A stretch of DNA of 64,000 bases from Nageia nagi (taxonomy: Eukaryota; Pinophyta): NCBI GenBank assembly GCA_050084985.1, contig JBITNC010000001.1:93558001-93622000 (forward strand). The letters are read 5' to 3'. Both the position numbers and the translations under genes were made by a program. Below are positions 12,487-23,999 of this stretch, in pieces (the stretch's first letter is position 1; each line of letters opens with the position of its first letter). The notes beneath the pieces were generated by a model that did not search any database, was not told the DNA's origin, and was given only the letters and a program-made list of their open reading frames with translations.

Positions 12487-13973
12487 TTACACTGAGAGGC
12501 ATTCGTAGCTGCAGCAAGGGAGTGGAGAGCTAAATATCACATGTGTGTTTGTCAATAATATGTAGGCTATATTTTAAAAATAATAATAAAAATAAATATA
12601 GTTATCTTATGATATAAAAATAAATATGCATAAGATATAAATACCATCCTTATACACAAAACATAAAACTCATTCAAGTGTGTAAGAAACTGATTCACAT
12701 TTGAGATTACAAAAAATGATTTGCATTGGATATTATAGAAGATAATTCATTGACATATTTCATATTTCTTATTTTGCACATTCACCTCTGAGGTATTCTT
12801 TTCCTAACATCACATTTAGTATTCTTTTGCTCACATTCAAATTATTTCTATTAAATTTCGTAGTAATTTGCTTTATAAAAATTTAAGGTTATATGTTTTC
12901 AATGAAAAATGTATGCATAGATCATAATCTCAATTTTAATTTTATAAATAATAATGTTAAGAATATTGTGATGTTAAAAGAGTGACTGAAGAATCACAGT
13001 AATTGGTGAATGAAAGGAGGTCAATAAAGAACTGTAATTTACATGTAGCTTTCATTAATTTTAAATATGATTGAGATAGATAATGTGAAATTTCCTCTAT
13101 TTCAAAATAAATGAAATAATACATATATTTTGCATAGGTAGAATTCTCTATATTGGGAAAAAGTAATAGCTTGGATCATTTCTTAGAGACAAGTAGCCAC
13201 TCTCCACTTGCATCATCTTTTTCATACAACCAACCATCTCTGTATTGTATTGGTTCAGTTTTATAAATATTTTCTTAGATATGGTTAAGTTGATTAAAAA
13301 ATATTATTCTTATGGGCGATTATTTTAGGGGCGAATAGGTAATTTTATATGAATCATTTAAAATATTTTTAGAAATTAAAAAAGATTATATTTTTGTAGA
13401 AAGTTATTCAGAGGTAAAAGGTAAATTATATTAACATCCACTGTACAATATGTCTAGGAATGTAACATGAGACACAGGTCGCAGCAAGGTCGACACATGA
13501 CCAACTCAACCAACAACCAAGACAAAAATAGTTAAAAGTTGAATTTTTTAAAAAAAATTATTTTGTTAGGATATATATATATATTCTAATTCAAAAAGGT
13601 TTGTGAATTTTTAAATATTTATGAATAAATAACAATATAATCCTCATAATAATTAAAGGGTAAGCTTCAACATATATTAAATTAAAGGTAGGTAATATAC
13701 TCTTATAATGAATAATTCACTTGATGATAGCCTTAAATAAATATACATAAAAGCTTAAATTAAGAAAATCTAAATAAATATACTTAAAAGCTTAAATACA
13801 TCTTAATATAATAATATTATTAAGAGGAATGAAAGGTTGAAAATTAATTGATTTGATTTTCATTGAAAATTAAGAAAAAAATCTTTTAAACATATATAAT
13901 GTTTACTTGAATTCATTTATATGTTTATATACTCGTTTAAAATTTTAGTATTTCTATTTAAGTAGAGAAAAAT

Positions 13974-14042
<69 letters not shown>

Positions 14043-15531
14043 AAACATTATATATATAATAATTCATCTATTAAGAAATTAAAAATATTGTTATAAATAT
14101 AATGTAACATATAATTATATTATGTATATTTATTTGTAATCTTATTTGGAATTATATTATTAATTATTTTTGTAATGTATCATAAAATAATATTTTATAT
14201 AAAATATTTTTTTATCAATAACATTTCATTATTCACAATAAAAATAAAAATAGTATTAATAATAACATCATCAATATTTTCTTATTCCAAAATTATTTTG
14301 CTAAAGGATAGTTCCCATACTTTTTTAAAAAATTAATTTGCCATTTTGAAGGTGAATGAAATAATTTGACAAAATAAAACAAAGAGATACAAATCATTAA
14401 ATAAGGTTAAGGCCATGATGTATTGGTGAAACATTAAATTTGAAGTTCAATTCCTAATAAACTAGTATAAAAAAAATTATGACTTTTATTTTCTAAATTT
14501 TTTAATACCTGCAAATTTTGATAATGTGTATAAAAAGATTTTGTCTATCTATATTTTTAACACTAATGATATATTATATTTGAAAATACTAATTATTTTT
14601 TAATATTTTTTAGAGTTGAATTTGTAAAGGACAAAATGAATACATAGGAGGAAAGAAGATAACAATAATTAGAATATTGAAGAAATTACCATAGAGAATA
14701 TCGAAGATAAAAAATATCACAAATGCTAGATAGTGAAAGAGAAAGTGAAAGTGAAAGAGAGCAAATCGTGTAAGAGGTAGGACACAAATATCAAATCAAA
14801 AAGTTGAAGAATAAAATGCAATCAATGCAAAACGAATGGGAAAAATACGTGCCTAAATATCACAAGATGAAAGAGTAGAGATATGCCAAAGGTAAATGGA
14901 ACAACAAATAAGAATCTAATAAGATCAAACATACATAGAACTTGAGCAAGCTAGACCTTTTACATATGATAATTCAACAAACAATAAGAACAAGAAAATC
15001 TTATCTAATTGGAGCACTTTTGCCAAGCATTTCAAGACCTACCATCTATAGAATGTTCTCCCCTTTTTTTACTTGCACCTATAGGAGTTGTTGTATTCAA
15101 CATTAGTGTTACTACAATCCATGGATCACTTTGAATTTTTATTCCATACTTTGATAAATTAGAGGAGGCAAGATTAAATACTTTTCAAGAAGATATAAAA
15201 CATGTAAAATATATACTCATATTGATGAAATGAGCTTCATAGGGTAAAAAATGTTGAAACACATAGATTATAGCCTTCATGAAGGTTTTTTGGAAAAATC
15301 AAATATATACTTGGAAGGAAGGTCAATCATTTTAGTAAGTGATTTAGGATAGTTACAACATGTTATGAATAGACCACCATATGCCACTAACAAGAAGGAG
15401 AGAGTGAAGATAAAAAAAATGCTTTGTTGAATTCTAATATTGTTAATGGTTTGCAATGATATTTTATTTTTTGATGAATTTTTATATATATTTTAATATT
15501 ACAATCCCATAATCGTGTGGCCACAGATGCC
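12487..15531. other. about 3-kb insertion inside the A1 3' LTR, unidentified
   Basis: Bounded by the two halves of one LTR, so it is an insertion. It is AT-rich and without coding potential that I can see. Its ends (AGAGGCATTCGTAGCTGCAGC near 12496, and the reverse complement AGTGGCATCTGTGGCCAC of 15517-15534) are loosely similar and could be worn terminal inverted repeats of a DNA transposon; this is a weak inference. It holds an (AT)n tract and purine-rich GAAAGTGAAA repeats near 14730-14760. Confidence 0.5.
13977..14036. repeat. (AT)n microsatellite
   Basis: About 60 bp of uninterrupted AT dinucleotides. Confidence 0.97.
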
Positions 15532-15693
15532 ACTAGCTTTGATATAACCCCTTATATATCAAAAAATGCCAAGAGATATCATTCTCAAGGTGCCTATTTA
15601 ATTTTTTGGTATTTCTATATCCAAGATAGGTGCCTTGAGAATGATATCTCTCCATGTTTTTTGATATAATATAAGGGTTATATCAAAGCTAGT
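15532..15693. mobile_element. foldback / MITE-like inverted repeat
   Basis: Two arms of about 66-68 bp (15532-15597 and 15626-15693) are near-perfect reverse complements around a 28-nt loop. The outer 19 bp, ACTAGCTTTGATATAACCC and its complement, match perfectly. The palindromic CTAG at each edge may be a target duplication or part of the repeat. No coding capacity. It sits exactly at the right border of the DNA that splits the A1 LTR. A transcript would form a long hairpin. The superfamily is not assignable. Confidence 0.85.
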
Positions 15694-15840
15694 ATAGAAG
15701 GAGGAGAAGCTTTTAACATGTCGGAGTAACCCACATTGGATGAACCAAGTTAAATCTTGTGTGTTCTCTGTATTTGTGTGATTGTTGCAATTAATTTATT
15801 TCTACACTATAATTTCATAATAAGTTTAGATAAGACTTCA
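15691..15840 (+). repeat. 3' LTR of copia A1, last part
   Basis: From AGTATAGAAGGAGGAG to GACTTCA this matches the end of the A1 5' LTR (about 7942-8089) with scattered substitutions and a short deletion near the end. Confidence 0.82.
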
Positions 15841-16116
15841 ACTTTTTAGTTTTATAAATATTTGTTTTTAAATTTTTTTTCTAATCATCGTATGAGAAAA
15901 GTACATTTTTTCTATTACCATAAAATTTATATGTATAATAATAAAAAATTTGTAAATTCATTAATTTTTAAAATATTCATCTATGATATTGATATTTATA
16001 TTTTTTTATTTAAAAATAATTATATTTAATTCACAATAATTTTATTATATTAATAATATATTTTGACAGATAAAAAAATTGATAAGCATTACAATATTAT
16101 AATCCTCATAAAACAT
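15841..16116. other. AT-rich spacer, nothing recognised
   Basis: T/A-rich with no motif; separates copia A1 from the P450 relic. Confidence 0.5.
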
Positions 16117-17035
16117 TTATCGAGGGAAGACATCAAATTTCAACCATGTATGACGAATCCCAAGGTAAATGATACAGATCAAATGGTAGGAACTGGGAGC
16201 CATTGATAAACCCATAACCATTGGAGGGTCAGGATTCGATGACGCACTCCATGGAAAATCTATAGGAGGGAAAAGGCCCCAGCTAGCTGAAGAAGCCACA
16301 CAGGTTCAAGCCTGGAATATTGTTGGGCTCCCTCCATCGATTGCGACATTGCTGCGAAGGTCACCAACAGAGAGTGCTATCAAAAAATAAGTTGGTCGTC
16401 GCTTCTGATTCTGACTTTGTCGATGTACTTTTCTCTCTCCAAGGAGATAATAAGTGGGACGATAAGGACATGATCATTGTGCTCTGGGTACATGAAATAA
16501 TGTTTCTTTCATTTAATTATCATTTGGACCATTCCATTATTAGTAGAGGAGAGTGCATGATATTTATTTTTGATGTTTGTTCGTTTGGTGTTATCATGTG
16601 TAGGAGATGATATTTCGCCGGACTGACATGACAGCCCTGCTATCAGAGTGGACCATGGCCGAAATGGTGTTGAATCCTGAAGGTCAAAGTGATAACTGAC
16701 ATGCCTCTAGACTCCTTATAAATCCTCTCCTTGCACATGGAAGAAAACAATACGAGATTCAGGAGTATGATTGGGCTTAATATAGTGGTTGCAGCTAAAT
16801 GTGGAGATGAAATGCAAGGCATGGTAAGCAATTGTGCACCAATCCTGCAAGGAAATACCCCTCTAGTAAATGTTGTGGGTTGATCCAAAGTGCATATTTA
16901 TCACATTGACCATCGCTGCCATGATCAACGTTCCTAAAGTGGTCAACATCGTCCAAGGATGCGGTAGAAATATCCTCCATGGCACTAAATATAGAAGTAA
17001 AACTAGCAATTGCAACCAACTGCAATGGGTACGCC
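16117..17035. other. GC-richer island around the P450 relic
   Basis: Base composition is clearly less AT-rich than both flanks, as expected for former exonic or promoter DNA. Apart from the P450 exon pieces nothing could be assigned. Open frames of 60-90 codons on both strands (for example 16117-16299 and 16795-17025 on minus) resemble no family I know. Confidence 0.45.
16380..16700 (+). pseudogene. cytochrome P450 relic, CYP78A-like, with intron
   Basis: Exon piece 1 (to 16487) translates with DSDFVDVLFSLQGDNK...DDKDMIIVLW. A GT...AG intron of 116 bp follows (16488-16603), and exon piece 2 (from 16604) gives [16 protein letters not shown] then [12 protein letters not shown]. In plant CYP78A proteins this is the run-up to and start of the I-helix (VLWEMIFRGTDT), with a phase-0 intron at the VLW/EMI point, so both protein and intron agree. 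The Gly and Thr of the FRGTDT motif are changed (FRRTDM). Upstream frame stops (390 onward), and only faint similarity to the LLSWAR region is seen near 16715-16750. The haem-binding Cys region is not seen. CYP78A enzymes are ER monooxygenases affecting organ growth; this copy is a fragment and cannot work. Confidence 0.7.
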
Positions 17036-17042
17036 GACGACG

Positions 17043-17061
17043 ATTATTATTATTATTATTA
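17043..17061. repeat. (ATT)n microsatellite with adjoining (AGC)n
   Basis: Six ATT/TTA units followed by AGCAGCAGCA to 17070. Confidence 0.9.
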
Positions 17062-17119
17062 GCAGCAGCATTCTACTTGATGAAGTTTTGGAAGGTTTTA
17101 TTAGGTGAAGTTTGTGTTA

Positions 17120-17141
17120 ATTATTATTATTATTATTATTA
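17120..17141. repeat. (ATT)n microsatellite
   Basis: Seven ATT units. Confidence 0.9.
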
Positions 17142-17612
17142 ATTATTATATATTTTTAATTAATTTTATTATTATAAATATTATGATATCAAAGTTTAAT
17201 TTTTTATGTATTAAAAATCATTTTAAAATTTAAATAAAGTATAAATTTTAGAGATAGTAGAAATAATAAGAAATGTAATTTTTAAAAGCACATAACAAGA
17301 AATAATTCATATTAGTAAAAGAATAAAAATTAATGATCATATAATGATAATAAAACATATTGATAAAATAGTAAAAAAATAATGATCATATAATGATAAT
17401 AAAACATGTTGATGATACTTCGAAAAGGTATCTAAATTATTTTGTGAACCTGTATAACCAATAAGTTTTTAAGTTATTATTATTAAATTATTTTATTTTT
17501 TATTAATATGAATATTAATATATATTATTTGTATTTTATTATTATTTTAATTACTATTATTATTTCATTTATTTTAATTATTTTATATGTAAAATTTATA
17601 ATTTATATTTAA

Positions 17613-17642
17613 CACACTCACACACACACACATATATATATA
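17613..17642. repeat. (CA)n(TA)n microsatellite
   Basis: A run of CA dinucleotides changes into TA dinucleotides. Confidence 0.9.
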
Positions 17643-19682
17643 AACCAATGAGATGGTAGGAATTTTGCATTGTACGCAACAAGGTTCTTATGGCTGAGGT
17701 TGCATGTTCAATATATGGAAATGTATAATTTTCATATGGATTATGTTCCACTTCACAGTTGTCAACTTTTTATCAATTTGGAGAGACTTCCAAGTTTATA
17801 TCTAATAACATAACATCAAATATGACTAAATCTCAAAATATAAGATATTAATCAATTATGATCAACTATACATGTAACAATTATTATTTTATGCATGAAA
17901 GTCAACAAATAAAAATTACATAATTTTACACAATTATGGCTATCTCACTAAGAAAAAATAGAAGTCTTATTATCAATCTAACAATTAAAATAAATAGTTT
18001 AACATTCATTTATCAATCGATTTCTATTTTTATTAGATTTTATTATTATTTATATACAATAAATATTTACTTGATATTTAATGGATGTATATTAACTTTA
18101 ATTCAATCGCATTCTTTTTTAAATGTTCAAATGTTATCTTAACATATTAATATATATAAATAATAGAAAATTCTCATATTAGTATTAATGTACTTCCATT
18201 TAACTCTTCTAAAAACCTACATAACATATGGTATCTCCATTATAATAGTTTAGACAATCTACATATTTTTACCTATTTCCATGGATCCCTTCATCACGTT
18301 CCCTTTGTATAATTTTTTGCAAGTAAAGAAGGTAAATGAAATGCATGAATCTATTACAACATCTTATGAATTTATTATAGCAACTTCCTCAATGGATGAA
18401 CCCTAATAGACTCAAAAACCTCCTCCCCTCTAGCACCATCTCCAAAATCTCCTCTAGCTCCACTAACAACGAGATAATATCACCATCTAATTGAAAATAA
18501 CTAAACAATATTAACACAACTATATTCTAATCAATCTCACATTTTTTTACCTTGCAAAGTTTAGCTCAAAAAGCATATCCACACAATATAAGAGGCATAC
18601 AGTATGAAAGAAGATTGATATGATTAAAATCTAGTATACCATGCTCAAGTTCAATGCTATTTCATAAGATATGCTTTCAATGAAAAATGAGAGATTGAAA
18701 TTTTCGCAAAACAACAAAATGAATCCACTTTCATCAATACCATACAAGGGAAGTAATGTACTTTAGCTCATAAATGAGACAACCAGAAAACATCCATATT
18801 ATGGTGTTAAAATGATAGATCAATCTTCCTAATCAATTGTTATCTAATACTATAAATTCAAATGGTTAAATATTTTATCTCCTTAAATGATTTCTTGCTT
18901 GTTGCTTTTCATTGCTAGGCTCTTTACAACAACAAAAAAAAGAAACACTCATAGTTAGATCAAACAAGGACTTAAAACTTGATTCTATTAACAATGCTTC
19001 TCCCATCCAACCATAAGTTTTTTTAAAAAATAGTTTCATGGTGTGGATAACAATAATAATATCAATACTAATTTTTAGATCAAGAACCTTCTAAACATTT
19101 TATGTAATCCCATAAAGTAACTAAAAATTTTAATATTGCCAAAATCTAGGTAGAAGGAAAATTAAAAAATACAACTATGTTTCTAACTTTCAAAAGGCCA
19201 AACATTCTTTTTAATGATTTGTAAAAGGTATATCTTTCTAAATAGTAATACAATATATCATTTCTAATATTACCTTTAACTTGATCTCATTTCTAATATT
19301 ACCTTGAACCCATAAAGAGAACCTTCAACTTGCCTTTCCTAAGCATCATCAAATGTGACAACTTTGCATCTTAGAGATAGCATGAATCTCAAGATAATGA
19401 TTGTAATTGAAGTGTAAAAATGTTGAACTCAATAAGCATATTTGCATGGCTATCTTTGAAATTATGCCATTAGTTGTAAAGATGGCAAAGCATGAAGATG
19501 GTATGGGCATGTAGACTAAAGGAAGCATAAGGAAACCTTAAATAAATCCAATGCTCATAAGAGTAGATGCCATTTCATGTAAAGTTTTTCTTTAGTTAGT
19601 ATGATGTGTTGATTTTATAGGTAGTTTGTGTGTAAAAGGATGGATTATCATGTCAATACATTTCCCCTATATTGTTATAAAC
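17643..19682. other. AT-rich DNA, nothing recognised
   Basis: No motif, repeat family or open frame over about 70 codons that resembles a protein. Confidence 0.45.
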
Positions 19683-19947
19683 AAGATGGTTAAGGACTCA
19701 AATTTCACCACATTTGAGACACAAATATAATCTAATAGCTAAATATTCAAAAGATAAAAGCAAATAATTACTATAAATAATAAATTAGAAACTTGTGTGT
19801 GTGTGTGTGTGTGTGTAAAGAAGATGGTTAAGGACTCAAATTTCACCACATTTGAGACACAAATATAATCTAATAGCTAAATATTCAAAAGATAAAAGTG
19901 AATACTTACTATAAATAATAAATTAGAAACTTATATATATATATATA
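19683..19947. repeat. 138-bp tandem duplication, each copy ending in a microsatellite
   Basis: Copy 1 (19683-19820) and copy 2 (19821-19947) begin AAGATGGTTAAGGACTC and differ at about three bases over their unique part. Copy 1 ends in (GT)n at 19793-19816, copy 2 in (TA)n at 19931-19947. The near identity shows a recent duplication. Confidence 0.93.
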
Positions 19948-21781
19948 CCTGCTTTCTTTTAAAGTATTTAATTTAGTTAACCTTCAATATTGTTTGAATT
20001 CTATAAGCATCAGTGCATACATCATAACAATGTAAAACATATGCTTCTATAAATAGTTTTGAATTATATCTCTTTACATAATTATCAAATTTAACAAATA
20101 TTATTGCTTATTATTTTCATCCTTGGTATTCTTTTGTAGATGGAGATGGTATTGTTCTTGTAAAATTAGTAAAGGTAAGGTTCTTCTAGAATATGTTTGT
20201 AGGGAAAATGCAATTAAGCATGAATATGGATTAGAAAATATTTGAAATTAGTAATATATTTAAAAATTAGCATGCAAAAAAATTAATAACAATAATTTTC
20301 ATAGCATTTTATGAGTTGTGTAACTCAAAGTTGATGAGAAATTTCATGATGGTGAGTTGTTGTTTAGAGTAGATGATAATTTAAGCCTTATCAAAGAGAA
20401 ACAAATTGAGATGATGTGTGTTTGTATTGCATTCTTTGGTGAATAAAATAGAGGCATAACAATATCATGGTTACAAAAATGTATTTGTATCTAATATTTC
20501 ATAAAAGAAATCATAAGTAATATGTAACCTTAGCATAGTATAGATATAAAAACATCATGTAAAGAAACATAGAATGAGAGGATCGTTCTCATACTATATA
20601 GTATTCAAAATCAAATATACTTGAGGCCCCCCACATATTTGTAGTACTTTCAACATTTTTTCTCAGCTTCAACATTAAATTTGGTTATAGGCTTAGAATT
20701 TCAAAGACTATCTAGACCCTTCTTATATGCAATCTATATAAGAGTTGAAAAAATTTAAAATTTTCTCATGTTTCCCTTAGAAAATTGGAATCTAGAGTAA
20801 TTGAGTATAGTGCATACAAATGATGAAACAAGATCTACTTAGAATCCCTTGTTTGTGAACTTTTGATTCATATAACCCATATTGAGCCCAACATAGATTA
20901 TAGCCTAAGGGTATATAATTTTATTTGACTATGTTGACCTAATCAAATTAATAAAGATCAATATTTACTATAAATTTAAATAGGTTTGAAAATAAGAAAA
21001 CATTACTTCTAATGCCTCAAATTTATTCCATATGAAATTTTTAATTCTCTTGCTCATTCTAGGTTTCATTTCTTCTACAAGGGAAAGCTGATTGAGATCA
21101 CCACAACCTACACCCACTTGGGTGCTCAATTTATAGGCCATAATGGAAAGTTAGCTTCACATTTGTGAATTTGCAAAGGATACAAGACTACTATCTTAAT
21201 TCTAGAATAGCAATATGCCTCTTCAATTACTTTATCAAACCTAGATCCCTTTATAATCTATAATTGGGAGTCCAAGTTTAATGTATGTCAGTTGGGATCC
21301 TATTCAAAGGATCTAAGATATTTTGCTAGAAATGGATGATCAAATATGATAGAACAGTTTCATAATGTATTTTCTAAGCTAAGTTTGGTGGTCATTCTCT
21401 TAATCTTGTGGAGATATTTAAATTTATTTTTAATCTTGACTATCTTAGATACATGGATGATCATGCAATGTATTGAGATAGACACCCATATTTAACTCTT
21501 TTTTCTTCAAAATAGGTTGTCTCCAAGAGCACTTCTGGATGACATTAGGGCTGATACTCAGAGACTAACTCACTTTTTCAATTAGTTATCACGTAAGTGA
21601 CTATTTACATTCATATATTCTTTGACTTCTCCTCTCTAAATTCTTGATAAAAAAGTAATTAGCTAATTAGTTAAAGAAATAACTTCTTCATTTTGTAACT
21701 TCATACAAATTAGATACATTGTAGCTATTCATTAGCCTTAAAAAGGGGAGAAAATTCCTATTAATTAAGAAATAAGTTTAT
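19948..21781. other. AT-rich DNA, nothing firmly recognised
   Basis: The part 21060-21600 is less AT-rich and contains a short coding-like reading near 21520-21590 (LSPRALLDDIRADTQRL). It might be a gene relic, but no family is assigned. Confidence 0.35.
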
Positions 21782-21913
21782 GGGTAGGTCTCAATTCTTG
21801 GCTCATACTTTTCAAATTTTTTGGGTAGGTCTAAAGTCATGGCTGATGTATTTTGGATTTTCTAGGTAGGTCTCAAGTCTTGGGTTATACATTTTGGATT
21901 TCTTGGGTAGGTC
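21782..21913. repeat. 41-bp minisatellite, three units plus a partial
   Basis: Units starting GGGTAGGTC at 21782, 21823, 21864 and 21905 share the pattern GGTAGGTCTCAAGTCTTGG...TTTTGGATTT. Confidence 0.88.
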
Positions 21914-22084
21914 ATGAGGATTATGAAAATTAAATTTTTGTACTATATCTAGCAAATAAAAGAAAATCCTAAATTAGCTAACATAAGGAAAAGTGGATAA
22001 AATTTCATTTGAACTAAAGAAAATTTTACCATCACCTACTGGGGTGGATTGAATAGTTCAAGAGAGGAATTCTCAATAAAATTA

Positions 22085-22345
22085 AACAAGCTTATGGAAG
22101 GATCAAACAAACTCCCAAATGGTCAATGGAAAAAAACATCTTCAAATGGTTAGTGGAAAAATGGATCGCCAAACAGTGTCCAAGAGAAGGTATCATCAAA
22201 TGGATCATGGAACAAGAATTATTCAATCTTCCCCTCTTCCAAACATGTTAAAACCTTGCAATGGTCAGGAAAACCACCAAAACCTCCACTTGGAAAATCC
22301 ATGCCGCCACCATAGCCATTGCCTCCATTACCATGATGCATTTCA
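22085..22345 (-). pseudogene. glycine-rich and Pro-Phe repeat coding relic, unidentified
   Basis: The minus strand reads a glycine-rich start (HHGNGGNGYGGGMDF then PSGGFGGF, about 22265-22345). Two to four short repeats of the type PFGDPFFH / PFEDVFFH / PFGSLF follow (about 22085-22215), with two stops in HW contexts that fit TGG-to-TAG. The DNA units are about 27-30 bp long and contain CAAATGGnnnnTGGA. It looks like part of a low-complexity protein gene, but I do not recognise the family and the low complexity could mislead. Confidence 0.35.
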
Positions 22346-22749
22346 ATAAATTTCTAAAGAGAATTTCTTCTAAAATGGATAATTGAGATCATGAATTATG
22401 ATGGAAGCTTAGATGCTAATAATTATGGATTTTAATCTTAGCTTAGGTCAGGTGAAGAAATGGTCCTAGTTGAAATAGATCTTGGGCATTAAGTTTCTCA
22501 CCAAATTACCATATTTGATTGATTCCATTAAAGCAAAACACTACTCATTGATCTCCTATTGTGTGAGATTGGAATGCATCACATCAACTCTCCATATTAA
22601 GTTTCAATGCTCAAGTGGCTCCACTCACTACAAAAGCTAATGATAGGTACGATTAGTCATTATTATGATGCAAATACAATTTCATGAAATGGAATACTAG
22701 CATGATGATAATGAATAGTTCTTTAAGTTTCAATCATGGATGATGATTC

Positions 22750-23244
22750 TAAAGGAACTAACACTAACAATATAATTCCTAAATAACCAAGATCTCTTGA
22801 AAGCTCACAAAGACATCTAAATAACTCATAAAGTAATCTCATAACATAACACAAGATGTAAGTGGTTTTTTCAACTAAGAGTACATCCACTAACTAGATC
22901 TCACTTCATTCACCAATATGAACTCTTATAATCTTCCTAAACTTTTCTCCTAAACACTATCCTATAGCATAACTTTACTCCACAAATTGGTGTGTGATAA
23001 AAAGAGGGAGCCTTCTATTTATAGGCCAAAATCCCTCTTTGGATCACCCTTTTACCCAATGTACAAAGGCATGACATGCACTCCTTTTTGCCCAAGGGGC
23101 ATGCTCATGACATGGAGTGTAGGACAAATTACATTATGATATTCACTTAAATACTTAATATATCTAATGATACCCTTAAGTATTAGTGAATTTACAAAAA
23201 GGATTAATACAAACCTTAACAATAATGCATTAAACATTCCAACA
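22750..23244 (-). repeat. 3' LTR of copia B2
   Basis: Aligns end to end with 29835-30329 at the same length. The outer terminus is mutated from CA to TA on the minus strand. TATA-like CCTATAAATAGAAGG is present near 23010-23026. Confidence 0.88.
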
Positions 23245-23257
23245 CTCTCCCTTAATG
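23245..23257 (-). other. polypurine tract of copia B2
   Basis: The minus strand reads CATTAAGGGAGAG directly before the 3' LTR, the same layout as CATTAAGAGGGAG in B1. Confidence 0.8.
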
Positions 23258-23725
23258 CAATATTGGGATAGAACGAATACAAGATAATAAAGAGAGAAAG
23301 TAAGAGAGTTCTCCTCCAAATAGATACAGTAGAGATGAGAACTTTTTACATATTTGTGAAGTAAGAAAGATCTAGTTTGAGACTCATTACTTTTTCAAAT
23401 ACAATCACTAATCATAACTAGTTTCAATGTATATGAAGTACTCATCCAACTGAAAATCATGAAAAGTCTCCAATAGTTTACACACTAAAAATAATTAACT
23501 TGCAATCACAAGAGAACTTGTAAGTTATAAGCAACTCAAATAACAAGATCAGTTACATGCAACATATTCGTATCAACTAGGATAGATGAATCACATAAAT
23601 GCCATCGTGAACTAATCAATGGTATTATATAATTCATCACAAATATGCCAAGCCAAAAACTCATAGTCGCCTATTGTATATAAAACATGTGTTGATTATC
23701 ATAATAAAATAAAGCATGCACATAT

Positions 23726-23805
23726 GAGTTCCTCACATATAGATAACTAAATAGTGCCAAAAAACACATTAGAGTTCCTCACACATGAATAATTGAATAG
23801 TGCTA
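23726..23805 (-). repeat. 46-bp direct repeat, two copies, 3' of B2 pol
   Basis: GAGTTCCTCACATATAGATA at 23726 and its variant at 23772 lie between a single copy of the hairpin unit (about 23835-23880) and the block shared with B1. B1 carries its seven-unit hairpin array at the equivalent point. Confidence 0.75.
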
Positions 23806-23999
23806 GATTGGCCAATCTTTTTGCTTTAAAAATTTGTACAATAATTTTCTCATGCAAAGTGAACTTACCATGAAGGTGTACAACAAAATCAATACTATAT
23901 GGCATATAATCCTCCTAGGGGTGAAGTTATCATCACAAATATGAATTCAACATAAGAATTCAAACTTCACTCTCTCTTGAAGGTAACTTCACCAACTTG

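Larger units (their letters stand above)
7734..15840 (+). mobile_element. Ty1/copia family A, copy A1, interrupted in its 3' LTR
   Basis: Order seen: truncated 5' LTR (7734-8089), primer site, gag, zinc knuckle, protease region, integrase, reverse transcriptase, RNase H, polypurine tract, 3' LTR start (12212). The 3' LTR is split: its first part ends near 12486 and its last 150 bp resume at 15691, after foreign DNA and a foldback element. The two LTRs differ by roughly 15% by eye, so the insertion is old. Domain order (integrase before reverse transcriptase) fixes the copia superfamily. All reading frames are broken. Confidence 0.88.
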
